This document shows positions 8,582 through 18,241 of a stretch of DNA of 64,000 nt, in pieces. Position 1 is the stretch's first letter. The number at the start of each line of letters is the position of its first letter. The DNA is taken from NCBI RefSeq assembly GCF_003600625.1, contig NZ_CP032489.1, positions 1,302,001 through 1,366,000 on the forward strand, written 5' to 3'. This DNA comes from Arachidicoccus soli (GTDB taxonomy: Bacteria; Bacteroidota; Bacteroidia; Chitinophagales; Chitinophagaceae). A program made the translations under genes and the position numbers. Under the pieces are notes generated by a model. That model ran no database searches. It was given only the letters and a program-made list of their open reading frames with translations, and was not told where the DNA came from.

Positions 8582-10738
8582 TTATTTTAGTATTTGTATT
8601 TCATCACAGGCAAGGATACTTCTCGCAACTTTTTTGCGAATAAAATATAGGGAGATATTGCTTCCTGTAGAAAAATCAACTTTTATCGATACACTGGCAA
8701 TATTCTTTGAAATGTTCAATTGATTTGAATTAATGGTTTTATATAATTTGGCATCCTTCATCAAAACTATTTCTTCAGGGGCATATAAATTGTGTTGTTC
8801 ATCGATCAGAAAACATAAATGGATTTCTTTTGCATATTTAATTTTTTCCGTGGAAAATTTTAGTTTTAAATCATTTATACTGCTTAAATACCAACCTTGA
8901 TGATAATCATTAGCAAAACCAGGGGTCCCATCTACCAGTAAGTCAGATTTTTCAAACCCTTCATCAGGCTTTGATATAATTTGCACAGGAGTTCCCATTA
9001 ATATATTTTCATATTTTTTTGTGGAAAGCAGGTTCTGCCAATTATTAATATAGACACTTAGCGACCCGTTTTCCTCTTTATAATTTTTTAAATCTCCAAA
9101 CTGCTTAAATTGCTTAAGGGTCGTTAAATATTGATTTATATCTGGTTTTACGAGAAGGGTATTGCCTTTGTCAATGGCATAACCCCAATTTTGGATACCA
9201 TTGGTATAAGCAATTTGCAAACGGGTATAGCTTAGTGCGGTTAGAAGCTTTAAAAGTTTTTCATGCTCAGTATCTTTTGTTTTAGGAAGTATATTCTTTA
9301 AAGATTGATAAAATTCAACAAACTTATCGGCATTCAGATAGGATGAAAGGCTTTCTCTCATTCCGCCATACATATTATAAGGTTTTTTCCGTTGTTCAAA
9401 ATTTAGTTCAAGCCCCATATAATATTGATATAATAATGCATGGCTTACCGGATAAAATTTGCTTAAATACTTACTACAAAGAGCAGAAATGTCAGCATGT
9501 ATATCCATCATTAATGCTGCAGCAACATAAGTTTTTAGATCATCAAAAGGAGAATAATCATAGCCAGAAGCATTAAGGAAAATTCCTTTTATCCCTATCG
9601 ATTTATAATAGGAAAGTTGCTGTTGTAATCCATATAATATGGGGATTGGTGTAAGATAATCGTCAAAATTGGCCGCATAATCCCAAATATAAATATTCGG
9701 AGTTTTGGTTTGCCAATCCAACAGTTGTTTTTCAAATGCTCTAACTGATGATTTAGAATTATCTAAATGAATGCCTTTGGGTAAATTTATTGTACTAAAT
9801 AATACACCTGCATTTTCCGCCAATTGATTGTTTGGTGCATTGTTTGTCGTTCTATAGGCAGTGGTGAAAAACTGATGTTTAGGAAATTGAGCCGCTAACT
9901 TATTTATTAAATCAACTACTGCAGGGGTCGCATTAGTGCTTGTATTGCCCAATTCTAAGCAAGTTGGGCATGTACAAACTAAATCATTATCCTGTGGCAT
10001 TATCATAAGACGATAGCTTTTTTTGCTTCCATCGCCATAATTTTCAAGAATATAATCTGTGATAAACTGAAACAATTCCGGAGAGGAAAAATTCAATTGC
10101 TTATAGTTACGTTTTCCATTTATTAGGGCATAAAGATTTTCATTTTTTGCCACAGTAGATTCAGTAACTATTTTAAGTAGATTATGTCCCCAGATGCCCC
10201 AAGATTCTTCTAAATTATCCGTGCCAATAATAGGTGCATAATCGGGCTTTAAATTAGGCTCAAAGTATGGCTCGCGATAATTAAAATCAAAATCATTGCA
10301 TTGACTGTTGAATTGAATAAATGATGGGGGTAAATCAGCGCTTGCAAACCTTTTATCCTGTTGTGCAATGGCATCAATTAATTGATAGGTCATCCATATG
10401 GAAGTTTGCTCATTGCGTACTCTGATATGCAATTCTTTAGCATTATGCTCGATACAATAATCGTGTTTCAAATCTTTTGCCAATTCTAAATGTATATTTA
10501 GATAACCAGCCGGGGCATTTCTACCATTATCATCCTTAAGATAGTTAAGTATAGACTTGTCTTTTGTTCTTTGACTGAAATGATTAAAAAAATAATTGGC
10601 AAACTTTTCGCTTAATGCGTCTTGCTCTGCACTTATTATGTAACCTTTTGCTTTTAAGGGCAAAGGCTTTCCGGAAGAGCAACCAATTACAATTAACAAT
10701 AATGGTAGAAGCTTAAATAAATGGTTAAAACGCCACAT
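8582..10738 (-). CDS. DUF4838 lipoprotein, glycosidase-like, of the exopolysaccharide operon
   Basis: 718 residues from the ATG at 10738, where MWRFNHLFKLLPLLLIVIGC forms a lipoprotein signal ending in Cys20. The longer frame adds 17 codons inside the upstream gene and spoils the signal. An alpha-glucuronidase-like N-terminal domain (~30-150) precedes the DUF4838 barrel-like region (~160-450), which contains CTCPTC near 255-260, typical of that family. A C-terminal beta-rich segment follows. DUF4838 proteins are thought to be glycoside hydrolase-like but no substrate is known to me. It overlaps the TPR-YaiO gene by 14 bp, so translation is coupled. By analogy with PgaB, PelA or BcsZ it may trim the exported polymer (inference). 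Confidence 0.78.
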   Translation of the reverse strand: MWRFNHLFKLLPLLLIVIGCSSGKPLPLKAKGYIISAEQDALSEKFANYFFNHFSQRTKDKSILNYLKDDNGRNAPAGYLNIHLELAKDLKHDYCIEHNAKELHIRVRNEQTSIWMTYQLIDAIAQQDKRFASADLPPSFIQFNSQCNDFDFNYREPYFEPNLKPDYAPIIGTDNLEESWGIWGHNLLKIVTESTVAKNENLYALINGKRNYKQLNFSSPELFQFITDYILENYGDGSKKSYRLMIMPQDNDLVCTCPTCLELGNTSTNATPAVVDLINKLAAQFPKHQFFTTAYRTTNNAPNNQLAENAGVLFSTINLPKGIHLDNSKSSVRAFEKQLLDWQTKTPNIYIWDYAANFDDYLTPIPILYGLQQQLSYYKSIGIKGIFLNASGYDYSPFDDLKTYVAAALMMDIHADISALCSKYLSKFYPVSHALLYQYYMGLELNFEQRKKPYNMYGGMRESLSSYLNADKFVEFYQSLKNILPKTKDTEHEKLLKLLTALSYTRLQIAYTNGIQNWGYAIDKGNTLLVKPDINQYLTTLKQFKQFGDLKNYKEENGSLSVYINNWQNLLSTKKYENILMGTPVQIISKPDEGFEKSDLLVDGTPGFANDYHQGWYLSSINDLKLKFSTEKIKYAKEIHLCFLIDEQHNLYAPEEIVLMKDAKLYKTINSNQLNISKNIASVSIKVDFSTGSNISLYFIRKKVARSILACDEIQILK

Positions 10739-13556
10739 TGAGTTGTAAATAAATATTATAAAGATTTTTGTATGTATTTGTACCGACACCTGTACTGTAA
10801 TTGTACCAAGTCCCTAATATTCCGGCAGAGACAGTTTTGGTAAGCATATGACCACCACCTGCGCCAACCATCGTATTTAAAACTGAAAACCCGTTGTAAA
10901 ATTGGTAATCAATTAGCTCAGCATCGGGAGAAGAACCAATACTTCCTGTTGCTATCAAATAATTTTTTGGAGATGAAAGGTTATAATGGATATTGGAGGA
11001 TAGATTATACAACCACTTTCCATTAAGTAGAAAATTATTAAACCGCACATTTATTCTCCAAGGATCTACTTCTTTTGTAGCACCAATAACAAGATTTATT
11101 AAATTTTCATTATTGGGCTCGGAGAGCCTTCTGTAACCGATGCCTAATTCCGCTTCCAAATCAGATAATGATTTTATCTCTTTATAAAAGGAAGCATTCG
11201 CAACAATACTTGGAAAGAACTTATTTGCCCAAGCCAAATCAAATTTTGAGCTTAGACTTTGCGACCAAATTTTCGACCACTCTCCCTGAATTTGAATACC
11301 CTTTCCAGTCGGACGACCTGCATAGTTTACCCTACCTACATAAGTATTCCCTTTGGAAAACTTACTGTATTCCATCGTCGAAATTGTACTTATTGCATCA
11401 CTGCTGCCATCGCGACTTCTCAGATCGTAAATACCTATCTCATTATCGTACCCTTTATATTTAAGGTAAAATAGATGTTGTTTAAAATCAGTCACCTCCA
11501 TTGCTGAAGGCTCATAGAAGGATTGATAATAATAAGCTGAATCATATTTCTTTAGTTTTTCAAATGCGACACCTTTGGTATATTTTAGTGATTTACTATT
11601 TGGGGTATAATGGAGAGCCGTATCCAAAATGCTTAAAGCCTCCATGCTTTTGGTTTCTTTAATTAATTGTTTACTATAGTCATCTGTTAACTGGGAAAAA
11701 GTATTTATCAGATCTTCATTATATGGATTTATTTTAAGTTCATTATACATTGCAGTATAGACAGTGGGATAATTTTTGGCATCCAGTTGTTTTACTTCTG
11801 CTAATTTTATTTTAAAGTATACATCATCAGGATAAGCGTCATAACCTTTCTGAGCGTAAAAATGAACTAACTCTGGCTTCTTCATACTATTTGAAATATT
11901 TACAGCATAATGCAATGCATCATAATTTGTAGAGTCCTGCACCAACCATTCATTCACATATTGCATTGCTTCATCATAATGAAATTTTTCATTTAATGAT
12001 TTTATAATAAGTGTAAGCATTTCAGCATAACCGCCGAGATAACGTTGCTTTTGATCATCTGTTGACATTTTTATGGCTTGTTCATATGCCATTAGCGCTT
12101 CATGATAACGTTTCTGTTTTTGATAGATAGAAGCTCTTTTAATATATAATTCGGGATTATTCCCTTGATCTCCTATGATGTCACTTAAGGCATTTAACGC
12201 ATTATTATAGTCACCCATTAAGTAATAAGCATTGTAAAGACCCGACTGCGCTATTTGGTTCATTTCATCATCTCCATATTGCCTAACCAAATTCCAGTCT
12301 ATGATAGCTTGTTTATAGCTTTCATCTTTCATTCTCGCTTTTGCTTCTTCAAGCATCAGCTTTGCATAGGCGGATCTTAGATCCGTATCATTTGGATATT
12401 GTGCAAATAACTGTTTGGTTAAATTAGCGGCTTTAGCATTATTACCCATTCTATTGTACACCATTAACTCTTTTAATGAAAGGCTCTTTGAATCTCCATG
12501 GACTTTTCGGAATTTATTGAGCGTTACCAATGCTACTTCATATTGTTGCTTTGCGACAGCGCTATTAAAAACATAAGAAAATGCCTCCTCATTTCCCGGG
12601 CTCCTATCAAATATTTTCCCATATAAAGTTGAGGGGTCTTTGTCTTTGGCATTTCTTGCCGCATCCAAAAGATAGTTGTTATATGACTGCTGTAATGAGC
12701 CGGAATTATTATGTTTCATTTCCTGTTGCAAAAAACTCAATAATTCATCATAACGCTTTTGACCTGCTAGTATGGATGCTTTTTTATTTATTAACCCAAT
12801 ATTCCCTGGAAACAGATTTAATCCTCTTTCGATATAAGCAAGTGCATTGTACTGGTCTCCGGCTTTTAAGAAATCATTGGCTAATGTGCTATAATGATCT
12901 AGATTTTTTGGGTCTTGTTGAACTAATTCTTTATTTAAAGTAATAACGTCGTCAATTTTTCCTTCTTTTCGTTTCTTATTGGCCTCCATTTCTGTAGAAT
13001 ATACGTAATCTTTATGAAGGTTATTATCTTCTGGATAAATTTGGCTTAATCTTTTTTGAAGATGATTCGCCTCTACTAAATTGCCTTGTAGCTGGTATAG
13101 GTCAATTTTTTTAACCCACAAGCTCCGCATATATGGGGCAGTTTCAAGTAACTCATTTATGTAGCAAATAGCACTTGAATATCTTTTGGACTCTGTCTCT
13201 ACATTTACTAGAATTTTCTTTGCATCCTCATTGTTTGGATTAAGTTCCAAAGATTTTTTCAATTCATATCGTGCTTTATCATATTGTTTTACATGGAGAT
13301 AGTATTTACCAGAAAGTATTCTTAAATCACCATCTTTAGGATACTTAATTAAACCGGCATCAATTTGAGACTTTCCCAGCTCCCAATTGCCTTCGTCAAA
13401 TGATGCTTGTATTTGTTTTGTGTAATCATTTTGACTATTTAGCTCTATTGTTGATTGCCCGGAAACATATGAAAAAAAGAATAAAGAAATAAAAGTCACT
13501 ACCAATTTGCTCAACTCTTTTGTTGAGATAAATATTTTTTTTTGTTTGAGATCCAT
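10725..13556 (-). CDS. TPR protein with C-terminal YaiO-type outer-membrane beta-barrel
   Basis: 943 residues. Signal peptide ends near SYVSGQS (residues 1-34). From ~40 to ~690 there are many TPR repeats, for example KYPKDGDLRILSGKYYLHVK and ELYIKRASIYQKQKRYHEA. From ~700 to the end is a YaiO-like barrel with alternating strands and a terminal aromatic (LQLNVAF), as expected for BAM recognition. The architecture parallels PgaA and the AlgK/AlgE or PelB exporters: a periplasmic TPR superhelix feeding a polysaccharide pore. It sits between the GT2 synthase (55 bp) and the DUF4838 gene (14-bp overlap). YaiO itself is an E. coli outer-membrane protein encoded beside the GT2 protein YaiP. Confidence 0.85.
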   Translation of the reverse strand: MDLKQKKIFISTKELSKLVVTFISLFFFSYVSGQSTIELNSQNDYTKQIQASFDEGNWELGKSQIDAGLIKYPKDGDLRILSGKYYLHVKQYDKARYELKKSLELNPNNEDAKKILVNVETESKRYSSAICYINELLETAPYMRSLWVKKIDLYQLQGNLVEANHLQKRLSQIYPEDNNLHKDYVYSTEMEANKKRKEGKIDDVITLNKELVQQDPKNLDHYSTLANDFLKAGDQYNALAYIERGLNLFPGNIGLINKKASILAGQKRYDELLSFLQQEMKHNNSGSLQQSYNNYLLDAARNAKDKDPSTLYGKIFDRSPGNEEAFSYVFNSAVAKQQYEVALVTLNKFRKVHGDSKSLSLKELMVYNRMGNNAKAANLTKQLFAQYPNDTDLRSAYAKLMLEEAKARMKDESYKQAIIDWNLVRQYGDDEMNQIAQSGLYNAYYLMGDYNNALNALSDIIGDQGNNPELYIKRASIYQKQKRYHEALMAYEQAIKMSTDDQKQRYLGGYAEMLTLIIKSLNEKFHYDEAMQYVNEWLVQDSTNYDALHYAVNISNSMKKPELVHFYAQKGYDAYPDDVYFKIKLAEVKQLDAKNYPTVYTAMYNELKINPYNEDLINTFSQLTDDYSKQLIKETKSMEALSILDTALHYTPNSKSLKYTKGVAFEKLKKYDSAYYYQSFYEPSAMEVTDFKQHLFYLKYKGYDNEIGIYDLRSRDGSSDAISTISTMEYSKFSKGNTYVGRVNYAGRPTGKGIQIQGEWSKIWSQSLSSKFDLAWANKFFPSIVANASFYKEIKSLSDLEAELGIGYRRLSEPNNENLINLVIGATKEVDPWRINVRFNNFLLNGKWLYNLSSNIHYNLSSPKNYLIATGSIGSSPDAELIDYQFYNGFSVLNTMVGAGGGHMLTKTVSAGILGTWYNYSTGVGTNTYKNLYNIYLQLNVAF

Positions 13557-13611
13557 GTTTGTTTAGTTATATTTTTACATTCATTCTTGTATTGATTAAT
13601 TAACGATGAGC

Positions 13612-15063
13612 TTATGTTTTGTTTTCTATTGTTTCCTCAGAAGGTTTTCCACTTTGAGAAAATCCCTGCCTCGTCATAGCTCCCCATTTGAAATTACGCC
13701 GAGTTAAAAATTGCCAATATCCTCTAATACTGAAGATCACAATAAAGGGGTGATAAAATATCGCTTCAAACGAAGAGAAGAGTATTAAACGTAAATATTC
13801 TCTATAGGTACGATATTCTTTCTTTACAGTCAGATCATATGCTATGGTAATAAGAGATATAGTAATCCCGATCAGATAAACAAATGTGAGCATCAGCCAA
13901 AATGTTTTAAAGTTTATCTGATGAGTAAACAATTGGAGGATTAGAAGAATAAAGCCTATTGCTTCAACAATGGGTGCCATAAATTCAAATATGAGATTAT
14001 AGGGCATAATAATTAAACCTAAGCGGCCATATTTTCTATTAAATAAAAAGCGCCTGTGAACCACAAAGATTTGCAATAACCCTCGCCCCCATCTTGTTCT
14101 TTGTCTACTGAGAACTTTTAAGTTGGGAGGGCCTTCAGTCCAGCAGCAAGTATTTGGGATTTGTTCAATTTTATATTTCATATCATTGTCCCGCATATAA
14201 GCAATCATGCGAATAGTCATATCCATGTCCTCGGCATGTGACAAAGGATCAAATCCTCCTGTATTAATAACAACCATTCTGTCAAATAGCCCAAACCCAC
14301 CGGAAACATTTGGCAATGCATTAAAAGAGCTCCACCCCATTTTTGCCACTAGATAGGAACGCAAATATTCGGTTTCTTGAAAAGTGGGTATAATTGTTCT
14401 TGGAGGGCGGACTCTAACTATTTGTCCGTTCTCAACGTTGCAACCATTGGCCATGCGCATAGTTGCACCCACCGCAATTACTTTTATTTTAGCATCCAGT
14501 ACGGGAAGGATGACTTGGGTTAAGGTATTCTTAGCCAACAAGCAATCCACATCTGTATTGATAAAATAATCAAATTGCGCAACATTTACGCCTGCATTCA
14601 TCGCATCCGCTTTAGTTCCCCCATTTTCTTTATCTACTACTGTAAGCTTTGAAAAAAGAGGATTGATTGATCTAAAGATTCGGTTCACTTTGCCACAACG
14701 AATTTTTTCTATATAAGGATAAGGAATCACTTCAAGGTTATAATTCTCAATAAGCAGTTCTAAGGTTTTATCTTTACTACCATCATTCACAATAACGATT
14801 TCATAATTAGGATAGTCCAATTTTAGTAGAGAATTTACACTGTCAATTATAATAACTTCTTCATTATATGCTGGCGCAACAATAGAAATCCCCGGGGCTG
14901 ACTCAGGTGAAAGGAATAATAGCTTTTCCTCTTTTTTAGTATAACGATTCTTCTTGATTTTAATGTTGATATAACCCAATACTGCAAGTGTCAGATATAT
15001 AATTGTGATAGACGACGCATAAAAATATATTAAGTACTGATAGATGTAAAATAGCACATTCAT
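13612..15063 (-). CDS. Processive GT2 family membrane glycosyltransferase
   Basis: 483 residues. One N-terminal membrane segment (~5-32) precedes the GT-A domain 57-330: VAPAYNEE (62-69), NDGS (93-96), DxD-like TDVD (170-173), catalytic-base ED (278-279) and QRTRW (321-325), the Q/RxxRW motif of processive synthases. Three or four C-terminal membrane segments (~352-450) follow, ending in a WGAMTRQGF tail. This is the layout of PgaC, hyaluronan synthase and YaiP. It should polymerise a sugar nucleotide at the inner membrane and pass the chain outward. No PilZ domain is visible. It lies 35 bp after the HEAT gene. The polymer cannot be predicted from sequence alone. Confidence 0.9.
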   Translation of the reverse strand: MNVLFYIYQYLIYFYASSITIIYLTLAVLGYINIKIKKNRYTKKEEKLLFLSPESAPGISIVAPAYNEEVIIIDSVNSLLKLDYPNYEIVIVNDGSKDKTLELLIENYNLEVIPYPYIEKIRCGKVNRIFRSINPLFSKLTVVDKENGGTKADAMNAGVNVAQFDYFINTDVDCLLAKNTLTQVILPVLDAKIKVIAVGATMRMANGCNVENGQIVRVRPPRTIIPTFQETEYLRSYLVAKMGWSSFNALPNVSGGFGLFDRMVVINTGGFDPLSHAEDMDMTIRMIAYMRDNDMKYKIEQIPNTCCWTEGPPNLKVLSRQRTRWGRGLLQIFVVHRRFLFNRKYGRLGLIIMPYNLIFEFMAPIVEAIGFILLILQLFTHQINFKTFWLMLTFVYLIGITISLITIAYDLTVKKEYRTYREYLRLILFSSFEAIFYHPFIVIFSIRGYWQFLTRRNFKWGAMTRQGFSQSGKPSEETIENKT

Positions 15064-15098
15064 TCTGGATGTGTTAGGATTATTAATTGAATACCAAA

Positions 15099-16250
15099 TT
15101 ATAAATCATTATATTCTGCATGTAGTAAAACAGCCTTTGTGAATGCATTCGCCTGGGCCTTTATTTTGGGAAGTACTTGTTGGTGCCCCTTATCAATTTT
15201 GTATATACCCTGTACAATATTTATTATTGTTTCATTGCTATATACAGTATCGTGCACTTTTGTTAAGAAATCAAGCGCTTCTTGTGTTCTAAAGTTCCCA
15301 ACTGTATTAATGATGACGTTTTGCAAATCCAAGCTTACATAATTAAAATCCTTTATCAAAATAGGTACTGCTTGTTGAATATTGAGTATACCTAACGCCT
15401 TTGCAATCTGGATTTTAATTTTAGAACTATCAGTTTGCTGATATAATTCTAATAGGTATGGCGCGGTTTCTATTTGGTGGAAGAGTGCGCACTCATTAAT
15501 TAGAAAACATTTATAATTTTCATCTTTGGCTATTTGGATCCAACGCGTAAAAGGGGGTAGAATCTTTCTTTTTGCTTTTAGAATAGTATGAATTCTTAAA
15601 CCATCAAGGTTATTAAATTGTTTGTCAAAGCTTTCATCTAAAAATTTAAATGCCTCATTTTTATTAAATTTAAGGTATTCAACTTTTGCGAGTTTGCGCA
15701 AATTCCCATCTCGATTATGAATCTGTCTGGATACTGCAAGACCCGAAACGCCCACTTCGATATCGTCTAATTTGCGTAGTGCTCTTACATTTTGTGATTT
15801 ATCACTTGAATTGGCTCTTTTTTCCCAGAAAAGATGAATATTAAACAACTCTAACAGTATTGAAAAATTATGTTGATTGAACATATTTTCATCTTGTTGG
15901 TGTTCATTTTTTAAAAATAATAGCAGATTTGTAATTATTTCCTTTTGCCATTTTTTATTTAATGCTTGCTTGTTTCTGGAGCTATATCCTAATGTCCTTT
16001 GAATATCTTCCTTGAATAAAATTCTGGATGAATATATTATCTCTTTCAGTTTAATCTCATATTGGCTTCTAATCTTCTCTTTACGCTTTATTTCTTTTTT
16101 CTCATGGACGCCAATAAAAATAATCTTAAAAATGGTTAATAAATACAGGACCAATAAAAGCATCACAACGATAATTGTAATTCTAATAATTAATGGAAAT
16201 CCGATAAACTGTGAATCCAGGTAATAGAAATAAAATTTAAATCTGTCCAT
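15099..16250 (-). CDS. Membrane-anchored HEAT-repeat protein, first gene of the exopolysaccharide operon
   Basis: 383 residues. A hydrophobic segment at about 16-45 (IIRITIIVVMLLLVLYLLTI) is followed by a charged linker and a mostly helical region. HEAT-like repeats are clearest at ~250-370 (FLINECALFHQIETAPYLLEL, then IQIAKALGILNIQQAVPILI). The helices probably face the cytoplasm beside the synthase. HEAT proteins act as scaffolds or regulators, and I infer that role here from position directly upstream of the GT2 gene. The start is ATG; the next upstream gene is more than 700 bp away, so this is the first gene of the transcript. Confidence 0.75.
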   Translation of the reverse strand: MDRFKFYFYYLDSQFIGFPLIIRITIIVVMLLLVLYLLTIFKIIFIGVHEKKEIKRKEKIRSQYEIKLKEIIYSSRILFKEDIQRTLGYSSRNKQALNKKWQKEIITNLLLFLKNEHQQDENMFNQHNFSILLELFNIHLFWEKRANSSDKSQNVRALRKLDDIEVGVSGLAVSRQIHNRDGNLRKLAKVEYLKFNKNEAFKFLDESFDKQFNNLDGLRIHTILKAKRKILPPFTRWIQIAKDENYKCFLINECALFHQIETAPYLLELYQQTDSSKIKIQIAKALGILNIQQAVPILIKDFNYVSLDLQNVIINTVGNFRTQEALDFLTKVHDTVYSNETIINIVQGIYKIDKGHQQVLPKIKAQANAFTKAVLLHAEYNDL

Positions 16251-16966
16251 GCTTCATTTAATTTAATACAAGGACCTTCGCTTCTCTTCACATTTAATGC
16301 AATAATAGATTACTAATATTGATAGATGTTAAAAAGCAGCATCCGACCCATAACCATATTTCAATAAAAAGGAAATTCAAATGAGAATGTAAAAGCGAGT
16401 TGTTTTAGTGGGATTTTACACATTCTTCATTTAAATCGTATGTCAATTAGTTTTGTTTTGTTACTATTTATAAAATTACTTCAAACTATTATAAACCTGG
16501 TTGGGGGTTATAAAGAGTATACTCAAACAGCACATTTAATAATGGTCTAACAGTTGTTTAGTTGCAACCCTCAGTTCAGAAATTCAAGCAGAATAGTTCA
16601 AATATTCAAAATTATATCGGAAGGATTTTATGACTCACTTTACCAATATAAGGAGTTTAATGTACAATACAATTGTTAATTTATTGCAATGTCAACTCCG
16701 AAATAAATCCCTCAATACATTTGCAAATGTAGGTTAAAAGCTGCGTTTTGTAATAGCCCCAAAAGGCATTTTTCTAAAAAACTATGGCCTTCAAAGGCAT
16801 TCATGTAGAAAAGTGAATTATAAAAAAGGGGTAAACAAATTTGAAATTAGAATTCTGTGAAGGAATGGATTGCCGAATTATTTTAACCGGGGAGGATAAA
16901 ACTAAGGGATCTAGGATGTTTTAGAATTAAATCTTTAAGGCTTCATGTTTCCTATACCGTTCCTAA
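16251..16966. other. Long non-coding region upstream of the exopolysaccharide operon
   Basis: This 716-bp stretch lies between the HEAT gene start and the 3' end of the AraC-type gene and holds no open frame I would call a gene. Two minus-strand -7 candidates occur, CAAAATTA at 16607-16614 and CAAATGTA at 16724-16731; the second is half of a perfect palindrome. Either would leave a leader of about 350-470 nt for the operon, long enough for a regulatory 5' UTR. I recognise no riboswitch. Confidence 0.5.
16716..16731. promoter_or_regulatory. Perfect 16-bp palindrome, candidate operator
   Basis: TACATTTGCAAATGTA is self-complementary over all 16 bases. Each half also matches the TAnnTTTG -7 element, so it could be a divergent promoter core or a dimeric regulator site. 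It lies about 466 bp upstream of the HEAT gene start. Confidence 0.45.
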
Positions 16967-18070
16967 TTATGACTTTCTAAGTTCTGAAGGTAAAATGCCA
17001 TGATGTTTTTTAAATGCAATAGAAAACTTACTCGCATTTTCATAGCCTAATTTAAAAGATATTTCTTTTATGATTAACTGGTTTTCAGTAATGAGTTCCT
17101 TCGCAAGTTCCATTTTGGCATCCCGAAAATATTGATAAATAGGTTTGCCGTAGACTTGTTTAAACTCAACTTTGAGTTTAGTCTCTGATATAGCGAACTT
17201 TTTAGCCAGGATATCAATACCGGGAAATTTGTCGAAAAGATGATTCTTTAAATAGTTCTCTACCCTATTTATACTAAACCTATCATTATATTCTAAAGCA
17301 TTGTATTGACCAATAATGTTTTGTTCTTTGCAAGATCTTAGAAAGTCAAATATAAGATGTATAGTACAATACTTCAGATTTAATATATCTATTTCTCTTG
17401 CATCACCACCTATATTCATTGCCTTATCGAAGGTGTCAAAATTATTTATGATAGTTTCATTACCTTGTAATGACCATATAATATATTTCGTATCCTGATT
17501 TTTTATGAAACTGGTTAATCCGCTTTCAGTAAATATTTTATTCGGCATTAAGTTTTTCTGTAGCCAAGTTTCATTAAAGTATATAGTAATATATTTATTC
17601 GAAGCTCCTTTAAAATTTAAATCACAATTGCGAACTTTCGGCTTAAAGAATGTCCAACTGTAATTGGGAAAAACAACTGCCTTCTCACAAATATCTTTAC
17701 TTAAATTCACGGAATTGTTAATGTTGTTCAAGCTCAACATATAATAATCTTCATCGGTAATTTCTTTATCCTCTTCTTTACCTTTAAATATCAAGTCATA
17801 TGCTACATTGGCTTTATATCTCATTTTAGCATATACAATCCAGCAACCGTCTTCAATTTGTTGGTAATAAAAACCACCTTCGCATAATGGATTATTAGAG
17901 CTAATGCAATGTTTTTCCTTAGAGTGCTGGACAAAAGGGAAGCTGTCAAAACTCTCTATCAAAGATTGAGGAGAACATCCATTATAAGGCAAATGATAAA
18001 AGCCTTTCTTATATGTAAAATAATATTTCTTAAACTGGTTAAGCCAATTTTTAATCTTCAGAGAGAGCAT
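16967..18070 (-). CDS. AraC-family transcriptional regulator
   Basis: 367 residues. The C-terminal ~100 residues are a double helix-turn-helix of AraC type: INRVENYLKNHLFDKFPGID, ISETKLKVEFKQVYGKPIYQ, then KEISFKLGYENASKFSIAFK and HHGILPSELRK. The N-terminal ~260 residues resemble the uncharacterised sensing domain of Bacteroidota AraC proteins and show no cupin motif I can name. It is transcribed in the same direction as the exopolysaccharide operon, 716 bp upstream, and is the obvious candidate regulator for it, although co-localisation is the only evidence. Confidence 0.88.
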   Translation of the reverse strand: MLSLKIKNWLNQFKKYYFTYKKGFYHLPYNGCSPQSLIESFDSFPFVQHSKEKHCISSNNPLCEGGFYYQQIEDGCWIVYAKMRYKANVAYDLIFKGKEEDKEITDEDYYMLSLNNINNSVNLSKDICEKAVVFPNYSWTFFKPKVRNCDLNFKGASNKYITIYFNETWLQKNLMPNKIFTESGLTSFIKNQDTKYIIWSLQGNETIINNFDTFDKAMNIGGDAREIDILNLKYCTIHLIFDFLRSCKEQNIIGQYNALEYNDRFSINRVENYLKNHLFDKFPGIDILAKKFAISETKLKVEFKQVYGKPIYQYFRDAKMELAKELITENQLIIKEISFKLGYENASKFSIAFKKHHGILPSELRKS

Positions 18071-18116
18071 AATTAATCTTCAAGTATTAACCTTATTAAA
18101 GGGTTATTAGATTAAC

Positions 18117-18124
18117 GAATATAG
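18117..18124 (-). promoter_or_regulatory. Possible -7 element for the AraC-type gene
   Basis: CGAATATA on the plus strand reads TATATTCG on the minus strand (TAnnTTCG variant), 46 bp before the ATG at 18070. Confidence 0.35.
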
Positions 18125-18241
18125 CACTTTTTCTGCTAAGACTAGTGCATAATCAGAATTTAATATAAGGTAATTTCCAGCCAACTATTAAAGCACTAAT
18201 GAGATAGTCTAAATTTGCTTAAGATAATAAAGTACCCATTG

